A stretch of 24,702 nt of DNA from a bacterium UBA2214 (GCA_002327255.1 DCUM01000062.1:1-24702); one strand, 5' to 3'; shown: positions 9,401 through 16,379, counted from the stretch's first letter. Numbers and translations are program-made. The notes: generated from the letters alone by a model not told the origin.

Positions 9401-9583
9401 GACATAGGCCGCTATATTTTCGCCGCCGTCGGTGAAATAGACATCAAAATGTTCCGACTGCAAATAGTGCCAGTTGAATTGGCCATACTGGACTTTATTC
9501 TTGCCAAAATATTGAGCCTGGACCGGACTCGTCGCGGTGGTCAAGAGGATGGCTGTCACAGCCAGCAACATCAATCGTTTCAT
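6458..9583 (-). CDS. Outer-membrane fusion: gluzincin-like protease, TolB-type propeller, Omp85-type barrel
   Basis: Exported 1041-residue protein with signal peptide MKRLMLLAVT..., cleaved after VQA at 23. Residues about 35-250 form a peptidase MA-like domain: HHELTH (His137, Glu138, His141) plus 'WFIEGLAEY' with Glu171 and Glu175, the expected zinc-binding and catalytic residues. Residues about 290-590 hold at least five PD40/TolB-like propeller repeats ('SPDDKRIVFTAAAGGRDAIY', 'WSPDGMRLLFASDRAD', 'YGPDGRTIAFSSERQG'). Residues about 650-1041 look like an Omp85/surface-antigen barrel, with 'KFFLGGLPNWLN', 'NFEFRFPL', 'GALFADLGMAWD' and a terminal Phe. AGGAG lies 5 nt before the ATG. It is first in a minus-strand run of about five genes. 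The domains are clear; substrate and function are unknown. Confidence 0.88.
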   Translation of the reverse strand: MKRLMLLAVTAILLTTATSPVQAQYFGKNKVQYGQFNWHYLQSEHFDVYFTDGGENIAAYVAQTAEESYRSLQKSFRYSLVDRIKIILHNSHNDFQQTNVDLSVPEESVGGFTEFFKNRVVIPYDGEWEKFRHVIHHELTHAVMLQMLYGSGVQSIITGLTQMSLPLWFIEGLAEYQSRGWDIESDMFMRDATVNGYVPEIPYLYGFLAYKGGQSVWNYIIERYGQEKAGELLGKVKVNKNFERGLKQSIGLEEKDLTKRWHRYLKRKYWPDVENRKEPEEIAKRLTDHLKDGSFVNTSPILSNRGDKLVFKSDKSDYFDIYLMSAIDGRIMRRLVKGQRAGNLEELQWLKGPGMSWSPDDKRIVFTAAAGGRDAIYIVDVKKGKIQQSFNLDLDGIYNPAWNPKGDEIAFCGLKNGQSDIYVFHLKTKALRKVTDDVFSDVEPNWSPDGMRLLFASDRADWYADELPQGFSPHQYNLKNLDIFEIDANGDNLRRVVASPFIERVPVYGPDGRTIAFSSERQGISNIWLKNLDRDEEWPITNVLTGAFQPSWGGSADRLVFTSFYFAGYDLYMLKNPLDIKPGDVTVPETKYAQQLREGTKETFDDEEIAEEISEPPQDEETRKYRNFVFDDKFAQGEISTANLATRVFLDSAEYTLPTGEFKINKYKVKLTPDLVYGAVGYSQFFGTQGMTNIMLSDVLGDHRVNIALGVFGDFRNADYALTYFYLPRKTDIGAGLFHNAYYYYSDYTGWVRDRNYGLSALISRPLNRFERIDYGFSAMGINRSYLEIADDDVDFLIDYGYLSPRDRFFLLNSLSYTRDTSVWGYTGPTNGTGMSVGITYSPGIGKTGIDFATARMDWRHYHRLARNYTFATRVAGGFSEGKNKQKFFLGGLPNWLNREFFGGIRVQHIEDIYFASFEMPLRGAGYYALEGNRFLLTNFEFRFPLVRRLSLGFPLPLELGNIGGALFADLGMAWDKGETIKPFVKAPNGLIQTRDVFASIGYGARLNLGFFLLRMDVAYPTNFYSTAKSPQVLWSLGADF

Positions 9584-9603
9584 AGATACTCCTGTTTATC
9601 TCA

Positions 9604-9615
9604 AAGCCCGGGCTT
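9604..9615. repeat. 12-bp perfect palindrome upstream of the outer-membrane fusion gene
   Basis: AAGCCCGGGCTT reads the same on both strands and lies 21 bp upstream of the ATG at 9583, just before the ribosome binding site at 9589-9593. It could be an operator, or in RNA a short hairpin with a CCGG loop. Function is not shown. Confidence 0.5.
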
Positions 9616-9727
9616 GTGCCCCATCGCTGCCCTTGTGCCTGTCTTTTTAACTCCGTTTCGGATAAAAACTGTCTCTATCGGCGAGGAATGGTCATGGATC
9701 GCGATGCTTGATCAATCTGGTGATACA

Positions 9728-9750
9728 CTGTTTCAAACAGCGCAAGCGCT
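9728..9750. repeat. Two adjoining short inverted repeats
   Basis: CTGTTT-C-AAACAG (9728-9740) runs directly into AGCGC-AA-GCGCT (9739-9750), sharing two bases. Such adjoining dyads are typical of protein-binding sites. They lie about 150 bp upstream of the outer-membrane fusion gene. Confidence 0.4.
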
Positions 9751-10069
9751 AAAGCTATTCCAGAGCATTCATTTACTTGATACGCAAAGGACGGGCAAAG
9801 AGTTCCTGCCGGAAAATACGGATTGGATATTGGACAGCAAAAATCAGGGGAATCAGACATGATTTTGAACGAACGGGAATCGGGCACAACCTGTCATGGT
9901 CAACATGGACTGATTGACTCTCCAGGGCCCGAATACATGACAGGCTTTTGCCAGAATGATCGTTTTCGCCTCTCGTCAGGGGAAGATCATTGGCATCATT
10001 CGCGCAGAGGCGCGGTGAAAACAGACCACTCTGTCATCACGAGCTTGACGTTTTGGCGCGCGCGAAGGG

Positions 10070-10119
10070 ATGGCGGTGGGCGGAACGCGTCATTCCTGCG
10101 CTTTTTCTCCACCCGCCAT
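10070..10119. repeat. Inverted repeat downstream of the DUF4432 gene
   Basis: ATGGCGGTGG at 10070-10079 pairs with CCACCCGCCAT at 10109-10119, ten base pairs with one bulged base and a loop of about 29. It lies about 90-140 nt beyond the DUF4432 stop in the direction of its transcript. No T-run follows on the minus strand, so it is not a standard intrinsic terminator. It may be a 3' structure or a protein site. Confidence 0.35.
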
Positions 10120-10208
10120 TCCGGCGAGCGTGCCTCCCTGGCAGCGTGGGACTTTCGCTCCTGCTGCGTCTGCACGTGCGCCTCCGGGGCGGCCGGGAAC
10201 CTGCGCTG

Positions 10209-11306
10209 TTACTCCGCCTGTGGCTCCTGCAAACGTGTCTCAAAAGCGGCCAGATCTTGCTGGTTGCCGAGCACGCCGAGTTCGAGATGGAAAGTGACCG
10301 ATTCGCCCGGTGCGATGATCTTGAGCCGGTCGTTGTGGCGCGCGCTGCTGCGTCCCTCCGGCAGACAATTGCCGGGGGCCATGCCGATGATATTGACGCC
10401 TTTGTCCAGCATCTTCCAGTGGGTATAATAGGGCAGTTCGGCTTTTGGATAGGAGAGGTAGACGCCGAGGCCGTTGCCGTCGTGGTGATGCGGATTGACC
10501 AGGGCGACATTGACCATGCCCCTGGCATCGGGATCGTGGTCGACGAAAAAGAGCTGTTCGGCGTAGGGGTGCGCGGGCGCTTCGACCTGTTCAAAGCTGT
10601 CGATGTGCGGCTCCGCTTCCTTGTCGCGCGGTTCGACATGATTGATGACGGCGCGCAGTTCGGCGCCCGCGCTGACCACCGGAAAGCCGATGTTGCACTG
10701 ATAAAGGAACATCAGCGGCGCCGGATCAAATCCCTGGTTTTCAACCACATCCTTGATCCACAATCGCGACTGACCGAGACGGGTGTAGATGCTGCGCCGC
10801 AGCAGCAGATTGGGACCGAACAGGCTCGCCTCGCGCATTTCGGCGGTGGCCCAGAGCACATACTCGTCCTCTTCCCACTCGGCGCCATAGCCCACGTTCT
10901 TGGCGGGAATGGCGCCGATGCGCCCGTGCATGCCCAGTTCTTCGTCGATCTCTTCGTCAATCTCCGGCGGACCGGCATGGGTGAGTCCGCAGGTATTGAG
11001 CAGGCCGCCGGCCATGAAATAGAGATAACCGATATCGTGCGGATCGTGGAATGCCGGCGCCACCGCTCCGGCCGGGGCGTGCCAGTGCAGGGCACAGCCG
11101 TTGTGACTGGCATCGTAGATATCCAGCGCCCGATCCTGCAGCAGGGTGAAGCTGAAGCCGGAGCCCGTCCTGAATTCCAGTGCCCGCACGCCGCGTTCGC
11201 TGCCGTTCACCAGCTCAACCGGCCGCAGCGAAGCCAGCTGCGCGATGTCGCCTACGTGCTGCAGCAGTTCCTGCCGCGTATACGTCTTGCCATAGAGTGT
11301 TGCCAC
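10209..11306 (-). CDS. DUF4432 family aldose 1-epimerase-like protein
   Basis: A 365-residue protein of the galactose mutarotase-like beta-sandwich superfamily, DUF4432 branch. Supporting stretches are 'LLQDRALDIYDASHNG' (the family's DRxLDI motif), 'GGLLNTCGLTHAGPP', 'NPHHHDGNGLGVYLSYPK' and 'PYYTHWKMLDKGVNIIGMAPGN'. The family probably acts on a sugar or sugar-like substrate in the cytosol, but the reaction is not established. There is no signal peptide. The start is a GTG with GAGAGG about 5 nt upstream; no better ATG is seen. It begins 15 bp after the stop of the TerC gene, so the two are likely one transcript. It carries a run of acidic residues (PEIDEEIDEELG, about 114-125). A 450-codon open frame on the other strand is a shadow. 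Confidence 0.88.
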   Translation of the reverse strand: MATLYGKTYTRQELLQHVGDIAQLASLRPVELVNGSERGVRALEFRTGSGFSFTLLQDRALDIYDASHNGCALHWHAPAGAVAPAFHDPHDIGYLYFMAGGLLNTCGLTHAGPPEIDEEIDEELGMHGRIGAIPAKNVGYGAEWEEDEYVLWATAEMREASLFGPNLLLRRSIYTRLGQSRLWIKDVVENQGFDPAPLMFLYQCNIGFPVVSAGAELRAVINHVEPRDKEAEPHIDSFEQVEAPAHPYAEQLFFVDHDPDARGMVNVALVNPHHHDGNGLGVYLSYPKAELPYYTHWKMLDKGVNIIGMAPGNCLPEGRSSARHNDRLKIIAPGESVTFHLELGVLGNQQDLAAFETRLQEPQAE

Positions 11307-11321
11307 AAGGACCTCTCTGGA

Positions 11322-12257
11322 TTATTTGAACGATTTTTGTGATTCATCCCCGGGTGGATAAAGGATGGAGGCAATGATGGCGACAACCAGAATGCCCGCG
11401 ACCACGCCCAAAGCCACAACGACCGGGAATTTATAGAGTTCGCTGATCATCATTTTCAAGCCCACGAACATGAGAATGGCGGAGAGGCCATAGTGGAGAT
11501 AATGGAACAACTGCATGACACCGGCCAGCGCGAAATAGATCGCACGCAAACCCAGTATGGCGAAGACGTTGGAGGTGTAGACGATGAACGGGTCGGTGGT
11601 GATGGCGAGAATGGCCGGGATGGAGTCCAGGGCAAAAATCACATCCGTCGTCTCCACCACCAGCACCACGACAAACAGGGAAGTGGCTTTACGGCGCCCC
11701 TCTTCGGTGACGAAAAACTTGCCGGCAGCCGGTTTTTTACTGACCGGGAAGAAGCGGGTGAAGAGTCTGAGGATGATGTTGCGCTCCGGATGCACCTCTT
11801 CATTTTTGCTGGAGAGCATTTTGTAACCGGTGAATATCAGGAAGGCGCCGAAGAGATAGATGATCCAGTGAAATTTGGCAATCAGGGTGATGCCGGTGGC
11901 GATAAAGAGCGCGCGCATGACCAGCGCGCCGAGGATGCCCCAAAACAGGACTTTGTGCTGATATTCCTGTCTGACGCCAAAATATTGAAAGATGATGATG
12001 AATACAAAGAGATTATCCACGCTGAGTGCTTTTTCGATCAGAAATCCGGTGAGGAAGTTGAGAGCGCTTTCAGCACCATACATGAAATAGACAAAAATAT
12101 TAAAGCCGAGAGCAAGGGATATCCAGAAGAGACTCCACAGCAGAGCTTCCTTCACCTTCATCTCTTTGTCCTTGCGATGGAATACCAACAGATCCAATAT
12201 CAACAGCGTCAGAATGCAGATGGTGAAAAGGATGAGCATGATTCTTTCGTCAAGCAT
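11322..12257 (-). CDS. TerC/Alx family integral membrane protein
   Basis: A 311-residue polytopic inner-membrane protein with about nine hydrophobic segments. It carries the two TerC signatures: 'EKALSVDNLFVFIIIF' near residues 75-90 and 'VVETTDVIFALDSIPAILA' near 205-223, whose acidic residues lie within membrane segments. TerC and Alx proteins are linked to manganese export or metal handling and to metalation of exported enzymes; this copy's substrate is inferred only. GAGG lies 6 nt before the ATG. It is followed after 15 bp by the DUF4432 gene. I looked upstream for a yybP-ykoY (manganese) riboswitch, which often precedes this family, and did not find its conserved elements. Confidence 0.93.
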   Translation of the reverse strand: MLDERIMLILFTICILTLLILDLLVFHRKDKEMKVKEALLWSLFWISLALGFNIFVYFMYGAESALNFLTGFLIEKALSVDNLFVFIIIFQYFGVRQEYQHKVLFWGILGALVMRALFIATGITLIAKFHWIIYLFGAFLIFTGYKMLSSKNEEVHPERNIILRLFTRFFPVSKKPAAGKFFVTEEGRRKATSLFVVVLVVETTDVIFALDSIPAILAITTDPFIVYTSNVFAILGLRAIYFALAGVMQLFHYLHYGLSAILMFVGLKMMISELYKFPVVVALGVVAGILVVAIIASILYPPGDESQKSFK

Positions 12258-12359
12258 CAGGTGCCTCGGTTATGGTGACGGTGCGCGCATGGCTTCATAT
12301 CACGCTGTGTGGCATGTTCTTGCTGCGCCAAAAACAGATGATTCAGCGGTTTGTGGGTC

Positions 12360-12365
12360 ATTATA
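12360..12365 (-). promoter_or_regulatory. Possible -10 element of the terC operon
   Basis: The minus strand reads TATAAT exactly at 12365-12360, in the 143-bp gap between the GNAT and TerC genes. That would give a leader of about 95 nt. No recognisable -35 hexamer lies 16-18 bp upstream, so the call rests on one perfect hexamer and its position. Confidence 0.3.
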
Positions 12366-12400
12366 AGGGAGTCGGGTGATGGTGCTTCCGGCAGGAAAGA

Positions 12401-12934
12401 TCAAATATACTTGACGAGGAACAACATATCCTCACCGGAGCGGTAGTACGATTTGATGCGCCCGACGGATTTATACCCCTGGTGATTGAAAAAGCGCACA
12501 AACGCCGCGTATTCCTGCTGCGATGATATTTCGATGACGACCATCCTCGCATTCCGGGTGCGTACGATTTGTTCGGTGTAATCCAGCAACACTTTGCCGA
12601 TGCCGCGTCGCTGCCATGCCGGCGTAACCACCAGGCTGTACAATTTATACGTCCCCTCGGTCCCCGCCGTCTCTCCAAAACACGCGAAGGCAATGACCTC
12701 GTGACAGTCGTTCTCACCCACAAAGACCTGATACGTATTTTTCTCTTTGTCAAAGAGATAGTGATCTACCAATTCCATGATCAGATCGAGCGCTTGCATG
12801 CCGAAAACGCCGGTTTTTTGCATCATCTCGTAGAGGTCTTCGCGGTCTCGTGAGACCATTTCGCGTATATTTATCAATTTCGTATTTGGCAATTTGCTGA
12901 ATTTTCCCTTCTGCCGCCACTGAGACCGTGCCAT
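12401..12934 (-). CDS. GNAT family N-acetyltransferase
   Basis: An acetyl-CoA-dependent acyltransferase of about 177 residues; the substrate is unknown. Motif A is clear: 'LYSLVVTPAWQRRGIGKVLL', with the Q/RxxGxG/A pyrophosphate loop as QRRGIGK. It is followed by 'MVVIEISSQQEYAAFVRFF' and 'GYKSVGRIKSYY', typical of the C-terminal half of the fold. The start is uncertain. The frame is open to an ATG at 12985, but those extra 17 residues (MAVLWHCSC...) look unlike a real N-terminus. I chose ATG 12934; ATG 12859 is also possible, because the fold itself begins near 'INIREMVSRD'. None has a good ribosome binding site. It lies about 300 bp beyond the response regulator and is probably a separate transcript. 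Confidence 0.85.
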   Translation of the reverse strand: MARSQWRQKGKFSKLPNTKLINIREMVSRDREDLYEMMQKTGVFGMQALDLIMELVDHYLFDKEKNTYQVFVGENDCHEVIAFACFGETAGTEGTYKLYSLVVTPAWQRRGIGKVLLDYTEQIVRTRNARMVVIEISSQQEYAAFVRFFNHQGYKSVGRIKSYYRSGEDMLFLVKYI

Positions 12935-13238
12935 TTGTTGATTAATCACAAACCATAAACAAGAACAATGCCAAAGAACAGCCATTAATATAAATTCAAT
13001 AATATAAATAAATTAGATCATTCCATTCAGGGGGCTGCTCCATCGGTGTGGTGTTTTTTTTTGTCGATATGATAAAATCATGGAATTCTGAAAAAATGGA
13101 TTATCAATTTGAGAAAATGATGAAAAAAGGACGCAGGAAGAGTTCTTAAAATGATAAACGGCTGTTCTCTTTGCGCCGTATGGTGCCTCTTTCACTCTGT
13201 TGAATGGATCGGCGTCCGGGGGTGGTGAATCATCCGGG
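12935..13238. other. AT-rich intergenic region between response regulator and GNAT genes
   Basis: About 300 bp without a convincing gene. An 81-codon frame at 13013-13258 has no protein-like features. It holds a sigma-54-like element (see 12958-12974) pointing at the GNAT gene and a T-rich stretch that could end the response-regulator transcript, though I find no strong hairpin. Confidence 0.5.
12958..12974 (-). promoter_or_regulatory. Sigma-54-like element upstream of the GNAT gene
   Basis: On the minus strand TTGGCA (12974-12969), then six bases, then TTGTT (12962-12958). The sigma-54 consensus is TTGGCA-N6-TTGC(A/T), so the -24 half and spacing match but the -12 GC is GT. Weak on its own. 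It is of interest because a sigma-54 activator gene is next door. Confidence 0.25.
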
Positions 13239-14597
13239 TCACAACTCCTCGATCTCATACTCCTTGATTTTGCGATAGAGCGTCGCCAGACCGATCTGCA
13301 GGGTCATGGCGGCTTTTTGTTTATCAAAATGGTGATAGCGCAGGGTCTGCTGAATGGCCATTTTCTCGATTTCAGCCAGTGAGTTACCCACCAGTGGCCC
13401 GATGCCCAGTTCGAAGCCGTGAATGCCCGCCAGCAAGGCCGGGAATTGTCCCGGCTTGAGTTCTTTGCTTTTGGCCAGAACCACCGCCCGTTCCATCATG
13501 TTTTCGAGTTCACGGACGTTGCCGCGCCACGGATAGACCAGCATCTGGTTGAGCACCTCTTCATCGATGCTCTCCACATGCTTGTCGTTGATCTGGTTGT
13601 ATTTTTCCATAAAATAATAGGCGAGGGGTTTGATGTCATCGGGCCGTTCGCGCAACGGTGGTATTTTAAGGGTGATGACGTTGAGCCGGTAATAGAGGTC
13701 TTCGCGAAAGACGTTCTGGGCGACGCGTTCTTCGAGATCGAGGTTGGTGGCGGCGATGAGGCGGACGTCGGCGCGATGGGTTGTGGTGCCGCCGAGACGT
13801 TCGAATTCGCCATTTTGCAGGACGCGCAGCAGCTTGACCTGCATGGTTGCGGCGAGATCGCCGATCTCATCGAGAAAGAGGGTGCCTTCGTGGGCGAGTT
13901 CCACTTTGCCCGGTTTCTGTTTCATGGCGCCTGTAAAAGCGCCGCGTTCATAGCCGAAAAGCTCCGCCTCGAGGAGGTTCTCGGGAATGGCGCCGCAGTT
14001 GATTTTGATGAAAGGTTTGTGACACCGCGGACTGGTGCGGTGGATCGCCGCGGCGATGACTTCCTTGCCTGTGCCGGTCTCTCCGGTCAACAGTACTGTG
14101 CTGCGTGATGGCGCGACCTGCTCCACCAAATCCAGCACCTGTTTGAACGGCGGGCTGTTGCCGATGACCACAGCCGCCGTGCCTTCCTGGTTGAGAAGGC
14201 TTCTGAGCTGTTCATTCTCGCGCTTGAGATCCAGCATTTCGCGGAGTTTGCCGAGTGTCCGTTTCAAATCGGAGAGACTGAAGGGTTTGGATACATAGTC
14301 ATAGGCGCCGCTGCGCAATGCCGTGCGCGTCGATTCAACGGAGCCATAAGCGGTCATGACGATGACCGGTATATGCGGCTTGTGCTCCTGGATGTAATCG
14401 AGGAGTTCCAATCCGGTACCGTCCTTCAGCTTTAAATCAGTGAGAAGGATATCGGGTTCTTCGCTCTTGATGAGCTGAAGCGCTTCGTTGCGTGACGGCG
14501 CGCTGAGAATGTGAAAGCCGGTTTCTTCCAGGCCCATTTTCAAGGCATGGAGGGTGTCCGCTTCGTCGTCGACGAGCAGCAGTTTATATACTGTCAT
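13239..14597 (-). CDS. NtrC-family sigma-54-dependent response regulator
   Basis: A complete 452-residue activator with three domains. The receiver (1-115) has Asp10-Asp11, phosphoacceptor Asp54, Thr82 and Lys104. The AAA+ domain (about 143-380) has Walker A GETGTGK at 172-178, the sigma-54-contacting GAFTGA at 219-224, Walker B 'LFLDEIGD' near 240-247, and an arginine-finger region 'FREDLYYRLNVI'. A Fis-type helix-turn-helix closes the protein (about 408-452, 'AAMTLQIGLATLYRKIKEYEI'). All key residues are present, so it should drive sigma-54 promoters when phosphorylated. The start ATG overlaps the sensor kinase stop by 4 bp and has its own strong AGGAGGT inside the kinase gene. Targets are unknown; the divergent envelope genes at 16.6 kb are candidates. 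Confidence 0.96.
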   Translation of the reverse strand: MTVYKLLLVDDEADTLHALKMGLEETGFHILSAPSRNEALQLIKSEEPDILLTDLKLKDGTGLELLDYIQEHKPHIPVIVMTAYGSVESTRTALRSGAYDYVSKPFSLSDLKRTLGKLREMLDLKRENEQLRSLLNQEGTAAVVIGNSPPFKQVLDLVEQVAPSRSTVLLTGETGTGKEVIAAAIHRTSPRCHKPFIKINCGAIPENLLEAELFGYERGAFTGAMKQKPGKVELAHEGTLFLDEIGDLAATMQVKLLRVLQNGEFERLGGTTTHRADVRLIAATNLDLEERVAQNVFREDLYYRLNVITLKIPPLRERPDDIKPLAYYFMEKYNQINDKHVESIDEEVLNQMLVYPWRGNVRELENMMERAVVLAKSKELKPGQFPALLAGIHGFELGIGPLVGNSLAEIEKMAIQQTLRYHHFDKQKAAMTLQIGLATLYRKIKEYEIEEL

Positions 14598-16153
14598 GCA
14601 GGGACCTCCTGGGTGGCCGTATGCAGGGGAAGGCTGACGGTGAAACGGGCGCCTTTGCCGGGCTTTGAAGTGACGGAGATGCGGCCGTGATGGGCCAGGA
14701 CGATTTCGCGCGAAATGAAGAGTCCCAGGCCCATGCCGGTTTTTTTGGTGGTGAAGAATGGCGTGAAGAGGTTCCGTCCCAGGTCGGGCTCGACGCCGGG
14801 GCCGTCATCGCTGATGGAGACATAGACGCGCTGTGCGCGGGTGTAGAGGCGGACGCGTATCTTGCCCTGACCGGCGATCGCTTCGATGGCATTGGTGATG
14901 AGATTGACGAAAACCCGGCGCAACTGAATCCAGTCGCCCATGACAGGAGCCGCCGCGCGCGTCTGATTGAAACGCAATTCGATGGCCTGCTGCACGGCGG
15001 CAAAACGCATCTCCTGAATCAGATCGGTCAATTCACCGCGCAAATCCAGCGCTTCCATTTTCAGGTGCGAAAGATGGGTGTAGGTGAGATAGTGATCCAA
15101 ATTGACGCGGAGTTGTTGTACCTGGCGCCGCGTCGCCTGAAGCAGCGCGCTCATTGAACTCAGACAATCCTCGCGTCTATTTTCCAGGGCCTGTTCCATG
15201 AGTTCGGTGTGAAGGCCAATCGAGTTCAATGGATTGCGGATGTCGTGCATGATGGCACTGCTGAGCCGCGACAGGGCTGTCAACTGATTGAGTTGCTGGA
15301 CGCTGGATTTGAATTCGGCGCGTTCACTGATATCCTGAAAATTGATGAGATAGTGCATGCCGGCCAGCTCGACGCCCTCCATCCTGCTGATGGAGAGCAG
15401 CGCGGGGAAAATGCCGCCACCCTTGCGCACGATGTAGACTTCCAGATTGGCATGCCAGCGGCGCGGAGATTCGAAGCGTTTGCGCAACAGGGATTGCGAT
15501 GGCGGTGTGAAGAGGGTGAAGAGGCTTTGGCGCAGAATATCGGGCGGCTGATACCCCGTCAGACGGACGGCGGTCGGATTCCAGTGCTGCACCAGGAGTC
15601 CGGCATCGCACGTCGCGACACCGAGCGGTGATTGCCGGATCATCTGGTAGATGAGATTGAGTTGTCTCTGCAAGCCATCCTTGACAATGGAAAGTTCGCG
15701 TATGAGGGTTTGATCGCGTTCATGGATGGCCTGGTACTCCTGCCCCCAGAAATGGCTCAGGTTGATGAGGGTAAAATCATAGATGCGCTGCAATTTTTCG
15801 AAATGTTCTTCAAAGGCGTGATCGCGGCCGAGTGCGAGACGGTGCACCAAATAATGATTCAACACGACCCGCGAGACGCCGATGATGAGCAACTGGGTGT
15901 GCAGATCTCTTTTAAGATAGGGCTTTTTTTGGTATAATTGCAGGGCATAATGGGTGAGATGATTGCCGAGCCGTTTCTTGCTGGTCAAATGGAGGTCGCG
16001 GATGAGATGCGTGTATATGCCATGAAAGAGTTCCCGGTTTTTTTCGATGTCAAAGTCGTGCCGGCCGCCCCATGGGGAAAGGAGCAGCGTCTCCAGAGAA
16101 CTTTCGATCAATTCGTCAAGATGTTTTTTGATGAGGGACGGGATCGTGAGCAT
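14594..16153 (-). CDS. Cytosolic PAS-domain sensor histidine kinase
   Basis: Partner kinase of the response regulator, about 519 residues, with no membrane segment and so a cytosolic sensor. Residues 1-155 are a helical, His-rich N-terminal domain that I do not recognise. Residues about 165-275 are a PAS domain ('SPLGVATCDAGLLVQHWNP', then 'DISERAEF'). The dimerisation helix has His303 in 'AIMHDIRNPLNSIGLH'. The ATPase domain has the N-box with Asn421 ('NLITNAIEAI'), 'SDDGPGV' and 'TGMGLGLF'. The frame is open to ATG 16186. I prefer ATG 16153 because AGGT lies 8 nt upstream and the candidate promoter would leave almost no leader for 16186. The ATGA overlap with the regulator gives coupled expression. 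Confidence 0.93.
   Translation of the reverse strand: MLTIPSLIKKHLDELIESSLETLLLSPWGGRHDFDIEKNRELFHGIYTHLIRDLHLTSKKRLGNHLTHYALQLYQKKPYLKRDLHTQLLIIGVSRVVLNHYLVHRLALGRDHAFEEHFEKLQRIYDFTLINLSHFWGQEYQAIHERDQTLIRELSIVKDGLQRQLNLIYQMIRQSPLGVATCDAGLLVQHWNPTAVRLTGYQPPDILRQSLFTLFTPPSQSLLRKRFESPRRWHANLEVYIVRKGGGIFPALLSISRMEGVELAGMHYLINFQDISERAEFKSSVQQLNQLTALSRLSSAIMHDIRNPLNSIGLHTELMEQALENRREDCLSSMSALLQATRRQVQQLRVNLDHYLTYTHLSHLKMEALDLRGELTDLIQEMRFAAVQQAIELRFNQTRAAAPVMGDWIQLRRVFVNLITNAIEAIAGQGKIRVRLYTRAQRVYVSISDDGPGVEPDLGRNLFTPFFTTKKTGMGLGLFISREIVLAHHGRISVTSKPGKGARFTVSLPLHTATQEVPA
14604..14610 (-). promoter_or_regulatory. Strong internal ribosome binding site for the response regulator
   Basis: The minus strand reads AGGAGGT seven bases before the regulator's ATG (14597), inside the last codons of the kinase gene. 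The regulator can therefore be initiated independently of coupling, probably giving more regulator than kinase. Confidence 0.8.
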
Positions 16154-16198
16154 GCCTGCGACCTGTACAAAGACCATTTTTATCATTTTAATAAGTAA

Positions 16199-16227
16199 AA
16201 TTTACAACATATTTATGAATTTATCAA
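16199..16227 (-). promoter_or_regulatory. Candidate sigma-70-type promoter of the two-component operon
   Basis: On the minus strand TTGATA (16227-16222), a 17-bp spacer, then TAAATT (16204-16199). The -35 has one mismatch and the -10 two. The start site near 16192 gives about 40 nt of leader to ATG 16153, supporting that start over ATG 16186. Confidence 0.45.
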
Positions 16228-16254
16228 ATTGAGAATTGAAATTCTTCCAAAAAA

Positions 16255-16283
16255 TTGCTTTTTTTCATTCTGAAAAATAGTAT
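16255..16283 (+). promoter_or_regulatory. Weak candidate promoter toward the lipoprotein gene
   Basis: TTGCTT (16255-16260), 17 bp, TAGTAT (16278-16283). Half of the -35 and four of six -10 positions match. It would leave a long leader of about 310 nt, so it is uncertain. Confidence 0.25.
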
Positions 16284-16361
16284 GCTTTCAACGGGAATAA
16301 TGCAAAACAGACTTGTGTTATAAATTACATAAAAACAATAAAACTTTATCCCCGCAAAAGT

Positions 16362-16379
16362 TTGGCACTCTATTTGATT
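16362..16379 (+). promoter_or_regulatory. Sigma-54-like promoter element upstream of the lipoprotein gene
   Basis: TTGGCA (16362-16367), six bases, then TTGAT (16374-16378). The -24 half (TTTGGCAC) and the spacing fit the sigma-54 consensus. The -12 dinucleotide is GA instead of GC, a serious deviation. The start would be near 16390, about 210 nt before the lipoprotein ATG. It is notable because the sigma-54 activator is encoded by the divergent operon. Confidence 0.3.

Larger units (their letters stand above)
9584..10208. other. 625-bp non-coding region with short palindromes
   Basis: This lies between the outer-membrane fusion gene and the DUF4432 gene. I see no gene: the open frames here (9675-9887 minus, 9859 onward plus) have no family-like sequence and odd composition. 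It holds a 12-bp palindrome at 9604-9615, two adjoining inverted repeats at 9728-9750, and a bulged inverted repeat at 10070-10119. It must contain the promoter of the outer-membrane gene, but I find no convincing -35/-10 pair. The length is unusual beside the tight spacing elsewhere. Confidence 0.6.

Noticed and set aside
9584..9720. SAM riboswitch or similar controlling the methionine gene
   Set aside because: The methionine gene is internal to an operon, and the leader of the first gene shows no riboswitch-like conserved core.
8159..9862. 567-codon plus-strand open frame
   Set aside because: Antisense to the outer-membrane fusion gene, whose minus-strand frame has clear motifs; the plus frame is low in recognisable structure and arises from codon composition.
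9859..10428. Plus-strand frame with AGGGG before the ATG in the 625-bp gap
   Set aside because: Composition (Cys/Arg/His/Ser-rich) is not protein-like and the last 220 bp lie antisense to the DUF4432 gene.
9990..11342. 450-codon plus-strand open frame
   Set aside because: Covers the DUF4432 gene on the other strand, which has family motifs; no ribosome binding site and no domain pattern in this frame.
11493..12278. 261-codon plus-strand open frame
   Set aside because: Highly charged mirror of the TerC membrane protein; shadow.
12258..12400. yybP-ykoY manganese riboswitch before the TerC gene
   Set aside because: Family context suggested it, but the conserved loops and paired elements are not visible on the minus strand.
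13013..13258. 81-codon minus frame overlapping the end of the response regulator
   Set aside because: No domain features, and it starts inside the regulator's last codons in another frame.
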